DNA from: Maribacter spongiicola
Lineage (GTDB): Bacteria > Bacteroidota > Bacteroidia > Flavobacteriales > Flavobacteriaceae
Assembly (NCBI RefSeq): GCF_004364165.1
Contig: NZ_SOAY01000014.1
Span: forward strand, 62,001-126,000
Length of the DNA stretch: 64,000 nt
Direction of reading: 5' to 3'
Shown: in pieces, positions 50,336 to 58,266 of the stretch
Layout of the letters: the number at the start of each line of letters is the position of its first letter
Position numbering within the stretch: position 1 is the stretch's first letter
Notes under the pieces: model-generated
What the model saw: the letters and a program-made list of their open reading frames with translations, nothing else
The model's database searches: none
Told to the model about the DNA's origin: nothing
Made by a program: the position numbers and the translations under genes

Positions 50336-51417
50336 TATTGATTTGAAATTTTGGCGCCGTTGAATAATTTTCCTTCAGCAGAAACTATATATTGCTCGTC
50401 TGCCGATAAGCCAGATAATACTTCAACTTGGTCACCAAAAGTTCTACCCAGTCGTAACCAGCGTAGTAATGCAGTATTGCTTTGACTCACGGTATAGATG
50501 CCAGATAGTTGACCTTTCTTAACTATAGCTTCTACCGGAATCATTACAGCAGAACTTGTTGTTTTTCGTGCAATAGGAAATTGTACTGTAGCGTACATAC
50601 CAGAAAGTATTTGTACATCTGTTTTGTCCAAAATGACCTTTACCATATACTGTCCGCCTGTGTTCTTTGAAGACGTACTTACTTCGGTAACTTTTCCTTT
50701 TATGCTTTTATTCAATGCTTTGATTTGTACACTAACTTCAGTGTCATTTTTAACAGTAAGAATTTCAGATTCAGGTACCATGGCAAGCACTTGGTACGAA
50801 CCAGGAGATTCCACTTCCATCAAAGGCATGCCTGGGTTAGCCATATCACCTGCATTTATGAATTTATTGGTGACTACACCGTTAAACGGAGCCCGAATAT
50901 TCGCATAGCCCATTTGGGCATTGACACCGTTTTTCATTTGCTTGGCAGATTCTACTCTTGCTTTTGCCATATTGTAATTGGCAGTAATATCATCTAGCTC
51001 TTTTTGTGATGCACTATTCTCTTGAAATAAGGCAGTAAAACGATTAAAGTCTTTTTCTGCGTTGGTATATGCAGCTTCAGCTTCAGTAATACCGGCATTT
51101 ACCTGAGCTAATTGCGCAGAAACATCTGCATTATTAACACTCATTAATAATTGACCTTTATTTACTTTATCACCAACACCAACATATATTTTATCAACGT
51201 ATCCCATCATTCTAGTGCTGATGTTTGCACTTTTGGCTGCTTCGATTTTTCCGCTTACCGTTAAAAACGGACTACTACTATCTTCAGAAACAGTTTTTGT
51301 TTGAACGGCTACAGCAGGTGAGTTATCGACTACCGCTTTTTTATCATCGTTACCACAACTAGAGAACAAGATTGTTGCACCTAAAATAGCTGTAATTATA
51401 TATTTTTTATTTTTCAT
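50335..51417 (-). CDS. RND periplasmic adaptor lipoprotein (HlyD-like)
   Basis: The signal peptide IITAILGATILFSSCGND carries a lipobox with lipidated C21. Lipoyl-like halves (about 60-95 and 160-200), a coiled-coil hairpin (about 95-160) and beta-barrel and membrane-proximal domains follow in the standard order. It links the RND permease to the TolC-type outer-membrane protein. The order TolC (52754), MFP, RND, all minus, is a complete tripartite pump. The stop TAA (50335-50337) lies at the edge of the GC-rich repeat, so the last few residues might have been altered by its insertion. Confidence 0.92.
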   Translation of the reverse strand: MKNKKYIITAILGATILFSSCGNDDKKAVVDNSPAVAVQTKTVSEDSSSPFLTVSGKIEAAKSANISTRMMGYVDKIYVGVGDKVNKGQLLMSVNNADVSAQLAQVNAGITEAEAAYTNAEKDFNRFTALFQENSASQKELDDITANYNMAKARVESAKQMKNGVNAQMGYANIRAPFNGVVTNKFINAGDMANPGMPLMEVESPGSYQVLAMVPESEILTVKNDTEVSVQIKALNKSIKGKVTEVSTSSKNTGGQYMVKVILDKTDVQILSGMYATVQFPIARKTTSSAVMIPVEAIVKKGQLSGIYTVSQSNTALLRWLRLGRTFGDQVEVLSGLSADEQYIVSAEGKLFNGAKISNQ

Positions 51418-51449
51418 CTTTATGAATGGTATTAAGTGATTGTGGTACT

Positions 51450-52754
51450 CTATTCTTTCGTTAAAAACTGTACATACGCCAAGGCGTAATTATGTTGAAA
51501 AATTGTAGCGTAATATTCTAATTGCTTTTGAGAATATTGTGTTTCAGCTAGTAATAAATCAGTTGTCTTTTCTAAACCTTGCTTAAATCTATTGGTTCGT
51601 ATACGCAAAGATTCTTCAGATTGCTCTAGAGCAAGTTTGGTAAGATTGAGTTTATTTTCTGCATCTTTAAAACCTCTTTTTGCTTTGTTAAGCTCTAATT
51701 GACTTTCAGATTTATACTGCTCTAATTGTAATTTAGATTTGTCATACTCCGCCTTGCTCTTTTGAGATTTTCCAAAACGTTTGCTACCTTCAAAAAGATT
51801 CCATTTTAACTCTGCTCCGAATAAATACCCTTGCGCTTGACCTTGAAAAATTTCATCGTCATGCAACTCATAAGTACCAAAAGCATTTAAACGAGGTAAG
51901 AAAGCCATTTGGTCTGCCTTATGCATTTGTCTATATGCCTCGGTAGCAGAATTCATCGCTAAAATATCTTTTCTGTTTTCAGATAAGTTAACGGTCGTGG
52001 TATTAGCATAACTAGTAATTGCAAGTGAATCTGAAGGCTTTAAAATTTCATTTTCATCAGTATTCATTAGTACCGATAAATAGTTGCTTGCATTTAGAAT
52101 GTTACTTTTTGCATATTGCAGTTGATTATCGATTTCGGTAACTCTTACTTCTACAGAAAGAACATCAGATTTTTGTAGGTAACCTTGCTTGTAACTATTG
52201 TCGGCAATGCGCTTATTTTCTAAAGCAGTTTCTTGAGCTTTCTCTAAAACGGTAACGGTTTTATAAGCAAGTTGTAATTGCATATACGCCTTTTCAACCT
52301 CAAGGGCTAAGTAATCTTCTGTACGACCAGACTGTAGTTCGGTAGCGGTCAATTTTGCCTTTGCCGCTTTGCGCTGGTAGATGCCATCGAAGTTTATCAA
52401 TGGTTGTTGTACTTCTACTCGAGTTGCAAAATCTTCGATTTGACGTGGGTCATTTAATACATCTGGATTAAAATCTGCAGCAGTCAAAATTTCTTGATTC
52501 AGTTTAGATCCAAATGCCATTAACGGATTAGTGGTGGCAATACCAGTATGCGATACGCTAATGTTTGGCAATAGAATAGCATTGGTCTGATTGAAATCGC
52601 CCTTGGCAACTAACACATCTTGTTCAGCCATTTTCAGTGTATTATTACTTTCTTTTACCTTAGTCAGCACTTCATCTTTTGTAATAGATTTTACTTCTTG
52701 TGCCAAGCCAGAATAAAAGACGAACAACAATATCCATCCTAGTTTATATTTCAT
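51450..52754 (-). CDS. TolC-like outer-membrane efflux protein
   Basis: After a signal peptide (MKYKLGWILLFVFYSGLAQ) the protein shows the two repeated halves of long helices of the OEP family, with KAYMQLQLAYKTVTVLEKAQ and LTKLALEQSEESLRIRTNRF near their ends. I prefer ATG 52754. ATG 52763 is also open but is only about four bases from the predicted transcription start; both are in frame and differ by three residues. It is first in the TolC-MFP-RND-DUF2892 operon. The strong class 2 site and perfect -7 box at 52774-52817 suggest activation. Confidence 0.9.
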   Translation of the reverse strand: MKYKLGWILLFVFYSGLAQEVKSITKDEVLTKVKESNNTLKMAEQDVLVAKGDFNQTNAILLPNISVSHTGIATTNPLMAFGSKLNQEILTAADFNPDVLNDPRQIEDFATRVEVQQPLINFDGIYQRKAAKAKLTATELQSGRTEDYLALEVEKAYMQLQLAYKTVTVLEKAQETALENKRIADNSYKQGYLQKSDVLSVEVRVTEIDNQLQYAKSNILNASNYLSVLMNTDENEILKPSDSLAITSYANTTTVNLSENRKDILAMNSATEAYRQMHKADQMAFLPRLNAFGTYELHDDEIFQGQAQGYLFGAELKWNLFEGSKRFGKSQKSKAEYDKSKLQLEQYKSESQLELNKAKRGFKDAENKLNLTKLALEQSEESLRIRTNRFKQGLEKTTDLLLAETQYSQKQLEYYATIFQHNYALAYVQFLTKE

Positions 52755-52773
52755 GGTATTCATTTATTTGATA

Positions 52774-52817
52774 CAAAATTAGACCAGTAAAAAAGACTGC
52801 ACAGTAACTAATGTTAC
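52774..52817 (-). promoter_or_regulatory. Second-class CRP/FNR-type site and -7 box for the efflux operon
   Basis: GTAAC-TAAT-GTTAC (52804-52817) is an inverted repeat. TAATTTTG (52781-52774 minus) is a perfect TAnnTTTG box. Centres are 33 bp apart, as in the cytochrome bd promoter. Confidence 0.82.
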
Positions 52818-52850
52818 CTAAGAAGATTTGCCGGTAAAAAAAGTTTCTAA

Positions 52851-52884
52851 ATAAAAAAAGGTATTTCCATTTTAGAAATACCTT
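52851..52884 (-). terminator. Terminator of the sulfide operon
   Basis: AAGGTATTTC (52858-52867) is the exact complement of GAAATACCTT (52875-52884). On the minus strand the stem is followed by a T-run (seven T). It lies between the DUF6132 gene and the TolC promoter. Confidence 0.88.
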
Positions 52885-52906
52885 CGTTGACCAATAAAAT
52901 TAAAAT

Positions 52907-53101
52907 TTATTTTTTAGGAGACTTCACAAATGTATTAGCGAGTAAACCACCCATTAAACTACCGTATAACGTACTATTTAAAGGTTTTGAAGTTATAGCG
53001 CAAGTATCACTTATACAGCCGATTTCGGCATAGTATAAGTAACCGGCTATAGCGCCGATAACTATGCCTATAGTAGTTATGAGAAGTGTTTTCTTATGCA
53101 T
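52907..53101 (-). CDS. Small membrane protein, DUF6132-like
   Basis: The 64-residue protein has a first hydrophobic helix, the motif AEIGCISDTCAITSKPLNST with two cysteines (C29, C34), and a second glycine-rich hydrophobic stretch YGSLMGGLLANTF. This fits the DUF6132 family, small membrane proteins often next to rhodanese or YeeE genes in Bacteroidota. A role in sulfane sulfur transfer is conceivable but not shown. Its ATG overlaps the TAA of the upstream 46-codon gene (TAATG), so translation is coupled. A terminator follows. Confidence 0.75.
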   Translation of the reverse strand: MHKKTLLITTIGIVIGAIAGYLYYAEIGCISDTCAITSKPLNSTLYGSLMGGLLANTFVKSPKK

Positions 53102-53241
53102 TAATTATTGACTTTTCTAGTACCGCCATGACCACCGGCCACCACTAGCATTATTTTGATACTCAACCAGATGAATTTGAAGAATTGAATGATAGGATTC
53201 ATCATATAAAAGCGTTTAGATTTCGATATTCTTTGTGTCAT
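53101..53241 (-). CDS. 46-residue membrane protein between SQR-like and DUF6132 genes
   Basis: ATG 53241 starts MTQRISKSKRFYMMNPIIQF, then a hydrophobic stretch FKFIWLSIKIMLVVAGGH, and ends GGTRKVNN. The stop overlaps the next ATG by one base. A basic N-terminus, one membrane span and a Gly/His tail are its features. I cannot place it in a family. Upstream is AAAATCTAAAAAA, the A-rich type of leader common here. Because of the stop-start overlap and the operon location I consider it real. A small partner of the sulfide-oxidising enzyme is possible. Confidence 0.65.
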   Translation of the reverse strand: MTQRISKSKRFYMMNPIIQFFKFIWLSIKIMLVVAGGHGGTRKVNN

Positions 53242-53295
53242 TTTTTTAGATTTTAAGTGTTATTCTTTCAAGTTTTTAAGATGTCGAACTTGAAA

Positions 53296-54750
53296 TTATT
53301 CCGGAATTAGCCACCAGAAAGGCTTCATTTTTGCCTTGTATATAAAAGCATAATGCAACGCTAGTTTTAGCCAGTGACCAGCTAAACCTATTTCTCCAAA
53401 GGTTTTACCCAATTTACGACCTTGAGTATCGGGGTATTTGTTATAATCAGGTACAATGGGGTAGGTGGTAATACTCACACCACTACCTTTTGTCATACCA
53501 TAGCCAGCAGATGCTATACATGCAGCACCCATATTGCCCAAAGAACCCTTATGGTGTAAATCTTTTTTACCGTTTATGGTATCTATGATATTATCTGCAA
53601 CCAACTTAGCAGTAATACCAGAAGGCATACCCGTACGAGGTGGGGCAGGAGATATCGAAGTACCATTTTTTCTTACTCGAGGTTTTGAAATTGCATGTGG
53701 TGGAGCGAATGCAATACCAGGCGCGAAAATATTTTTGTATGACGGATTCTGATAAGTTTCAGGCCAATCTTGTACGCTCCATTCTTCATAAGGTTTAGCA
53801 GTATAATCTGCATCTACTAACATAAAACCTTTAAAAAGTTTTTCGGTAATGTCTTCATTGTTCTTGCCAAAGGCTTTAAAACCATGTCCGGAAAATGCAG
53901 GTATTAACATGGCAAAATCATATGTTTCAGATTTATACTCCCCATCTAATGTTTCATAATGCGCTATACCATCTTCAATTTTGTTTACTCCGGCACCAAG
54001 AATCCATTTAATACCACGGTCTTCAAAAACCATTTCAACCATTTCGCTAGATTTCATGATGTTGTCTCCATAACTAAGTAGGACACCATCCATACCAAAA
54101 TCACCTAACTGATACTCATTGGCAATCCAAATAACTTCAGCTTGGTCACGTACATTATGTCTTCTAAGCTCTTGCTCTACATTTAAAATATATTCAAAAG
54201 CAGCACCTTGACACGTAGATTTTGCGTGTCCGGTACCAATTAAAATTTTAGCTTTCTTACCCTGTTTCATTTGTTGAATCAAATCATCTAAAGCATGCCA
54301 TGCATGTTCTGCATGACTATAAGTACAAACAGAGTAGGCTTTATTAGTACCAGGGTTTAGACCCTCGGTCATGTCAAAGGCTAGTTTTGGTCCGGTGGCA
54401 TTAATGAGATAGTCATAAGTTACCTTTTCGGTATTTCCTTTTTGTTCGCCATTAACGTATTTGATGTTTACGAACGGACTAGCTGATTCTGTATCACCTT
54501 CTGGATGAAAAGTAGTGACTAGAGCCTGCTTATAACCTATATTTTTTTTCTTGTATAATGGAGGTAATGGAAATAGAATTTCTTCAGACTTCATACGACC
54601 GATACCTACCCATATATTAGATGGTATCCATTGGTAATTGCTATTCGGTGAAACAACCAGAACTTCATGTTCTTTTGATAGTTTTCTTCGAAGGTGCGCA
54701 GCAGCAACATGCCCTGAAATTCCTGCACCTAGTATGACTATTTTTGACAT
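53296..54750 (-). CDS. Sulfide:quinone oxidoreductase-like flavoprotein
   Basis: The 484-residue protein begins with an FAD fold, KIVILGAGISGHVAAAHLRR, and has the SQR/FCSD family layout. Cysteine-containing motifs TCQGAAFEYIL and MGAACIASAGYGMTKGS could supply the redox cysteines of sulfide oxidation. The C-terminus HYAFIYKAKMKPFWWLIPE is an amphipathic, aromatic end for membrane attachment, as in SQRs. Sulfide would be oxidised to persulfide with electrons to menaquinone. NADH dehydrogenase type 2 is a less likely alternative. It heads an operon with two tiny membrane proteins (53241-52907). A site of the second class lies upstream. Confidence 0.78.
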   Translation of the reverse strand: MSKIVILGAGISGHVAAAHLRRKLSKEHEVLVVSPNSNYQWIPSNIWVGIGRMKSEEILFPLPPLYKKKNIGYKQALVTTFHPEGDTESASPFVNIKYVNGEQKGNTEKVTYDYLINATGPKLAFDMTEGLNPGTNKAYSVCTYSHAEHAWHALDDLIQQMKQGKKAKILIGTGHAKSTCQGAAFEYILNVEQELRRHNVRDQAEVIWIANEYQLGDFGMDGVLLSYGDNIMKSSEMVEMVFEDRGIKWILGAGVNKIEDGIAHYETLDGEYKSETYDFAMLIPAFSGHGFKAFGKNNEDITEKLFKGFMLVDADYTAKPYEEWSVQDWPETYQNPSYKNIFAPGIAFAPPHAISKPRVRKNGTSISPAPPRTGMPSGITAKLVADNIIDTINGKKDLHHKGSLGNMGAACIASAGYGMTKGSGVSITTYPIVPDYNKYPDTQGRKLGKTFGEIGLAGHWLKLALHYAFIYKAKMKPFWWLIPE

Positions 54751-54773
54751 TATGACAAGGTTTAAAGTTTATA

Positions 54774-54817
54774 CGAAGTTCAACTTAAACATAGCGTTAC
54801 ACAGCAACCTTTGTTAC
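54774..54817 (-). promoter_or_regulatory. Second-class CRP/FNR-type site before the SQR-like gene
   Basis: GCAAC-CTTT-GTTAC (54804-54817) is one mismatch from the perfect repeat. At 33 bp from its centre lies GAACTTCG (54781-54774 minus), with two mismatches to TAnnTTTG. TATGTTTA (54793-54786 minus) is a better box by sequence but 21 bp from the site. So the geometry here is uncertain. Confidence 0.5.
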
Positions 54818-54882
54818 ATATAGCTCTTTATTTTATTGAAAGATTTTGAGTAAATAGTGATAATCAATTTATAGTCTAAAAT

Positions 54883-54925
54883 TGATTAATATCATATTTC
54901 TATTACTGTATGATGATTAGTTTTG
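54883..54925 (+). promoter_or_regulatory. FNR-type site with perfect -7 box for a 39-codon gene
   Basis: TGATTAATATCA (54883-54894) is a perfect inverted repeat, extended to TTGATTAATATCA. TAGTTTTG (54918-54925) is a perfect TAnnTTTG box. Centres are 33 bp apart. ATG 54952 follows 27 bases later. Confidence 0.8.
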
Positions 54926-54951
54926 AACGTATTTTCTAATATAGATTACAA

Positions 54952-55071
54952 ATGAGAGGTAGTTCAAATACACTGATTTATGTTATTGCAGGTATCATCT
55001 TGCTTCACTTTGTTGTAGGTTTTATTTGGCTTATTTATAAGCTCAATAAGAAAAAAGAAGAGAAGGAATAG
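54952..55071 (+). CDS. 39-residue single-span membrane protein under an FNR-type promoter
   Basis: ATG 54952 gives MRGSSNTLIYVIAGIILLHF, then VVGFIWLIYKLNKKKEEKE and a TAG stop. One membrane helix (about 8-28) and a strongly charged tail are clear. It stands alone between the divergent SQR-like and cytochrome bd genes and has the best-formed FNR-type promoter in the window, which is strong evidence that so short a frame is expressed. It resembles in size CydX or CcoS-type oxidase subunits but not in sequence that I can tell. Its function is unknown; an oxidase accessory role is a guess. Confidence 0.7.
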   Translation: MRGSSNTLIYVIAGIILLHFVVGFIWLIYKLNKKKEEKE

Positions 55072-55166
55072 GTCTAACCTGAACTAAATACGAAGCCATG
55101 GTTTTAAAAGGTAGTTTATGAATCTATTTTTATTTAAAACCGTCTAATTTTTTTGGTGTCTATTGA

Positions 55167-56204
55167 TTAATAGCTCGTATCGTCTAATTGTACTTTTCCA
55201 TTAAATGTTTTATAGAGGAAAATAAGATAACCCGCTAATAATGGTGCACCTACAACAACCATGGTCAACATAATACCCAAAGATTTTTGAGATGATGCTG
55301 CGTTATAAATAGTAACACTATAAGTTGGGTCTATGGTAGACGGTAATAGAACGGGATATAATTGAAAAGCAACCAACATTAGTAAAAAAGCCATTGTCAA
55401 TGAAGAGAATATCAATGCTTGAAAATATTTTTTCTTCGAAACTAGTCTGGGTACATTCGCCACTGCCAAGAAAGCCAATATGGGTAAAATAAAGAATAAC
55501 GGCTGCTCTTTAAACTTGTCTGTTACTCCGTGTATAAATATTAAAGTATACAAAGAGGTTATTGCAAAACTTGAGATAAAAAAAATCATTCCTTTTTTAA
55601 GTAAAAAGGTTAGTCTTGCATGTAAACGACCTTCGGTCTTTAGAAGTAAGAATATAGCACCTTGCGTCATAAATAATGAAAGTGTTGTGAAACCGGCCAT
55701 GATTGCATACGGACTCAAAAATGCAAAGAATATGCCTCCTTTGTAGCTAAAATTTTCGTGCAATTCGAAGCCCTGCAGTACATTACCTAAAACAACCCCT
55801 AATAAAAAAGCGATTAAAACATTCGACCCAAAATAAACAATATCCCATGTTTTTCGCCACCATAACATCTTTTCAGCACTTCTAAACTTAATTGCAGAAG
55901 AACGTAAGACCAACAAAAGTAAAAATAACATGAAGGGAATGTACATAGCCGAAAGCATAGTAGCGTACATAACTGGGAAACCTGCAAACAATGCTCCACC
56001 ACCTATAATAAGCCACACTTGATTAGCATCCCATAATGGACCAATGGCATTGATGGCGATACGCCTGCTTAAATCTTTTTTGAAAAAAAGATGCCACGAA
56101 CCTGCACCATAATCAAATCCTTCTAAAACTGCATATCCAGAAAATAATAATCCAACGACTAAATACCATAGTGTAGGGTAATCTATACCTAAAAAAGTTT
56201 CCAT
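55167..56204 (-). CDS. cydB: Cytochrome bd ubiquinol/menaquinol oxidase subunit II
   Basis: The 345-residue protein has eight to nine membrane helices and the CydB start TLWYLVVGLLFSGYAVLEGF then DYGAGSWHLFFKKD. GPLWDANQVWLIIGGGALFAGFP is the family hallmark. It completes the bd oxidase with the neighbouring CydA. It starts nine bases after the CydA stop. CydX, the small third subunit in proteobacteria, is not evident in this operon. Bd oxidase takes electrons from quinol to oxygen with high affinity and resists sulfide and nitric oxide, which fits the sulfide genes alongside. Confidence 0.95.
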   Translation of the reverse strand: METFLGIDYPTLWYLVVGLLFSGYAVLEGFDYGAGSWHLFFKKDLSRRIAINAIGPLWDANQVWLIIGGGALFAGFPVMYATMLSAMYIPFMLFLLLLVLRSSAIKFRSAEKMLWWRKTWDIVYFGSNVLIAFLLGVVLGNVLQGFELHENFSYKGGIFFAFLSPYAIMAGFTTLSLFMTQGAIFLLLKTEGRLHARLTFLLKKGMIFFISSFAITSLYTLIFIHGVTDKFKEQPLFFILPILAFLAVANVPRLVSKKKYFQALIFSSLTMAFLLMLVAFQLYPVLLPSTIDPTYSVTIYNAASSQKSLGIMLTMVVVGAPLLAGYLIFLYKTFNGKVQLDDTSY

Positions 56205-56213
56205 AATTTGAGA

Positions 56214-57569
56214 TTAAACGTATTTTAAAAATTCATCAGGATTTTTAGCTTCATCATATGGTCCATGCTTAATCTTTTTATTTACCGAATAAATAAATAA
56301 TAGGAATAGTACGGCGTAAACGACTAAAAAGAGTATCAATGAAAATAGAATTTGATTGGCAGATACTTCTTGCGAAAAGCCTTCATCTGTTCGTAAATGT
56401 CCGTAAACAATCCACGGTTGTCTTCCCATTTCTGCAGCAAACCAGCCTACTTGATTTGCTATCTGCGGTAATAATACGGCGAACGCAAAGATCTTTAAAA
56501 GCCATTTCTTTTCAAATAATGTACCACGCCACCAAAGAAAACTTGCATATAAGGTTAAACCGATCAAAAAGATACCAATGGAAACCATAATGTGATAAAA
56601 CTGAAAAACAGCATTTACCTGCCCCGGTCTTTCATTTTCAGGGAAGGCATTTAACCCAGTAATTGGTTCTTCGAAATCTTGATGTACCAGAAAAGATAGT
56701 CCTTTTGGTATTTTAATTCCTGTGACTTCTTGTGTGTCATTATTTACCCAACCGAATAAATACATATCTGCAGGAGCAGATTTGTCATAATGACCTTCCA
56801 TTGCGGCTAATTTTGCAGGTTGGTTTACGGCAACACCATCAGCAGAACTATGCCCAGATAGTAGTTGAGTCAATGAAAAGATGGTTGCTACGGCAAGAGC
56901 AATTTTAAAAGCTTTTTTTGAAATTTCAATATATCTACCTTTCAATAAATAATAGGCATGAACGCTAAGAACTAAGAAAGTTCCCGCTAGAAATGCGCCT
57001 TGCCAAACGTGAATGATTCTGTCAACACTAGAGGGATTAAATACCATAGCCCAAAAATCTGTTACTTCGGCTCTGGCATTAAAACCTTCGCCTACAATAT
57101 GATAACCTGCAGGTGTTTGCTGCCAGCTATTGGCTACAACGATCCATACGGCAGAGAACATAGAGCCAAAGAAAACCATAATGGTTGAAAAAAAGTGAAC
57201 CTTAGGCGATACACGGTTCCATCCGAAAAGTAATATACCTAAAAAGGTACTTTCTAAACCAAAAGCGAACAAACCTTCGGCTGCTAAAGCGCTACCAAAA
57301 ATATCGCCTACGTATCTAGAATAAACGGCCCAATTGGTACCAAATTCAAATTCCATTATAATACCAGTGGCAACACCAATACCAAAAGTAATAGCAAAAA
57401 TTTTTAACCAAAAACGGGTTAAGATTTCATATTGTTTATTTCCTGTTTTTAGGTATAAACCTTCCATAATCACCATAATTAAACCAATTCCGATACTTAA
57501 AGGCGGATATATGTAGTGAAAGGCAATAGTAAAAGCAAATTGGATACGGGCAAGAATTTCAACATCCAT
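56214..57569 (-). CDS. cydA: Cytochrome bd oxidase subunit I
   Basis: The 451-residue protein shows CydA motifs: ARIQFAFTIAFHYIYPPLSI with the heme-ligand histidine, GHSSADGVAVNQPAKLAAME in the Q-loop region, and AAEMGRQPWIVYGHLRT with GRQPW. The Q-loop is of the short type. CydA carries hemes b558, b595 and d. It is first in the cydAB operon. The perfect class 2 site with a perfect -7 box suggests activation when oxygen is low or sulfide is present; the signal is not known from sequence. Confidence 0.96.
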   Translation of the reverse strand: MDVEILARIQFAFTIAFHYIYPPLSIGIGLIMVIMEGLYLKTGNKQYEILTRFWLKIFAITFGIGVATGIIMEFEFGTNWAVYSRYVGDIFGSALAAEGLFAFGLESTFLGILLFGWNRVSPKVHFFSTIMVFFGSMFSAVWIVVANSWQQTPAGYHIVGEGFNARAEVTDFWAMVFNPSSVDRIIHVWQGAFLAGTFLVLSVHAYYLLKGRYIEISKKAFKIALAVATIFSLTQLLSGHSSADGVAVNQPAKLAAMEGHYDKSAPADMYLFGWVNNDTQEVTGIKIPKGLSFLVHQDFEEPITGLNAFPENERPGQVNAVFQFYHIMVSIGIFLIGLTLYASFLWWRGTLFEKKWLLKIFAFAVLLPQIANQVGWFAAEMGRQPWIVYGHLRTDEGFSQEVSANQILFSLILFLVVYAVLFLLFIYSVNKKIKHGPYDEAKNPDEFLKYV

Positions 57570-57586
57570 AACAGGTAATTTTTATA

Positions 57587-57631
57587 CAAAATTAGGGAAA
57601 TTGATAGGGTAGTTAGGTAACCAATGTTACA
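57587..57631 (-). promoter_or_regulatory. Second-class CRP/FNR-type site and perfect -7 box for cydAB
   Basis: GTAAC-CAAT-GTTAC (57617-57630), extended by an outer T/A in one half. TAATTTTG (57594-57587 minus) is a perfect TAnnTTTG box. Centres are 33 bp apart; cydA starts 18 bases after the box. Confidence 0.85.
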
Positions 57632-57726
57632 TATTTGAAGAAAAATCAAAATTAAATAAGTATTTAAATTCTTATTTAATACTATGTATTTATGAGTAGA
57701 ATAACTATTCATGAAATAAGGGCAAA

Positions 57727-57766
57727 TAAAAATCCCTAGAAATTATATGAACAAATTCTAGGGATT
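57727..57766 (-). terminator. Terminator after the Dps gene
   Basis: AATCCCTAGAA (57731-57741) pairs exactly with TTCTAGGGATT (57756-57766). On the minus strand the stem runs into a T-rich stretch (TTTTTATTT). Confidence 0.85.
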
Positions 57767-57786
57767 CAGAGATTTAAGTGTCCTTA

Positions 57787-58266
57787 TTAATCTTTATATG
57801 CAGATAGCATCCAAACTAATTTTTCTTGTTGTGTAATATAATCGCTCATTAAAGAAACGGTACCTTCATCTTCTGCCTCAGCAGCAATTTTAAGGGTAGC
57901 TCTTTCCTTTTTTAATAAGATACTTAAGCTTTCTAAAATATTGTCTACAGCCTTGTCGCCATCTACAACATTTTCACTGGCTTTGATTTCAGAATTATCA
58001 ATATACTTTGTGAACGTATGAATAGGAGTGTTGCTTAGCGTTAACACACGCTCTGCAATTTCATCGACTTTTATCAGAGCGTCATTATACAACTCTTCGA
58101 ATTTAAGGTGAAGTTCAAAAAATTTCTTTCCTTTAATATTCCAATGAAAACCTCTTAGATTCATGTAAAACATTTGATAATTAGATAGCAAATCATTTAA
58201 ATGATTTGCGATATCGTTAGAATCTTTTTTATCTAAACCGATGTTTGATAAGTTTGAATTTGTCAT
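57787..58266 (-). CDS. dps: Dps-family ferritin-like protein
   Basis: The 159-residue protein has the Dps ferroxidase motif RGFHWNIKGKKFFELHLKFE with H and later DEIAERVLTL, on a four-helix bundle. Dps oxidises and stores ferrous iron and protects DNA; twelve subunits form a shell. Its ATG overlaps the stop of the metallo-beta-lactamase gene (ATGA), so the two are coupled. No N-terminal lysine-rich DNA-binding tail is evident. The pairing of Dps with a persulfide-handling enzyme suggests joint protection against peroxide and sulfide stress, which is inference. Confidence 0.93.
   Translation of the reverse strand: MTNSNLSNIGLDKKDSNDIANHLNDLLSNYQMFYMNLRGFHWNIKGKKFFELHLKFEELYNDALIKVDEIAERVLTLSNTPIHTFTKYIDNSEIKASENVVDGDKAVDNILESLSILLKKERATLKIAAEAEDEGTVSLMSDYITQQEKLVWMLSAYKD

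Noticed and set aside
52907..53241. Toxin-antitoxin pair
   Set aside because: Both proteins are membrane proteins in a sulfide operon with no antitoxin-like or DNA-binding partner.
57497..57712. 71-codon frame on the minus strand upstream of cydA
   Set aside because: It crosses the cydA promoter and regulatory site and overlaps the cydA start in another frame.
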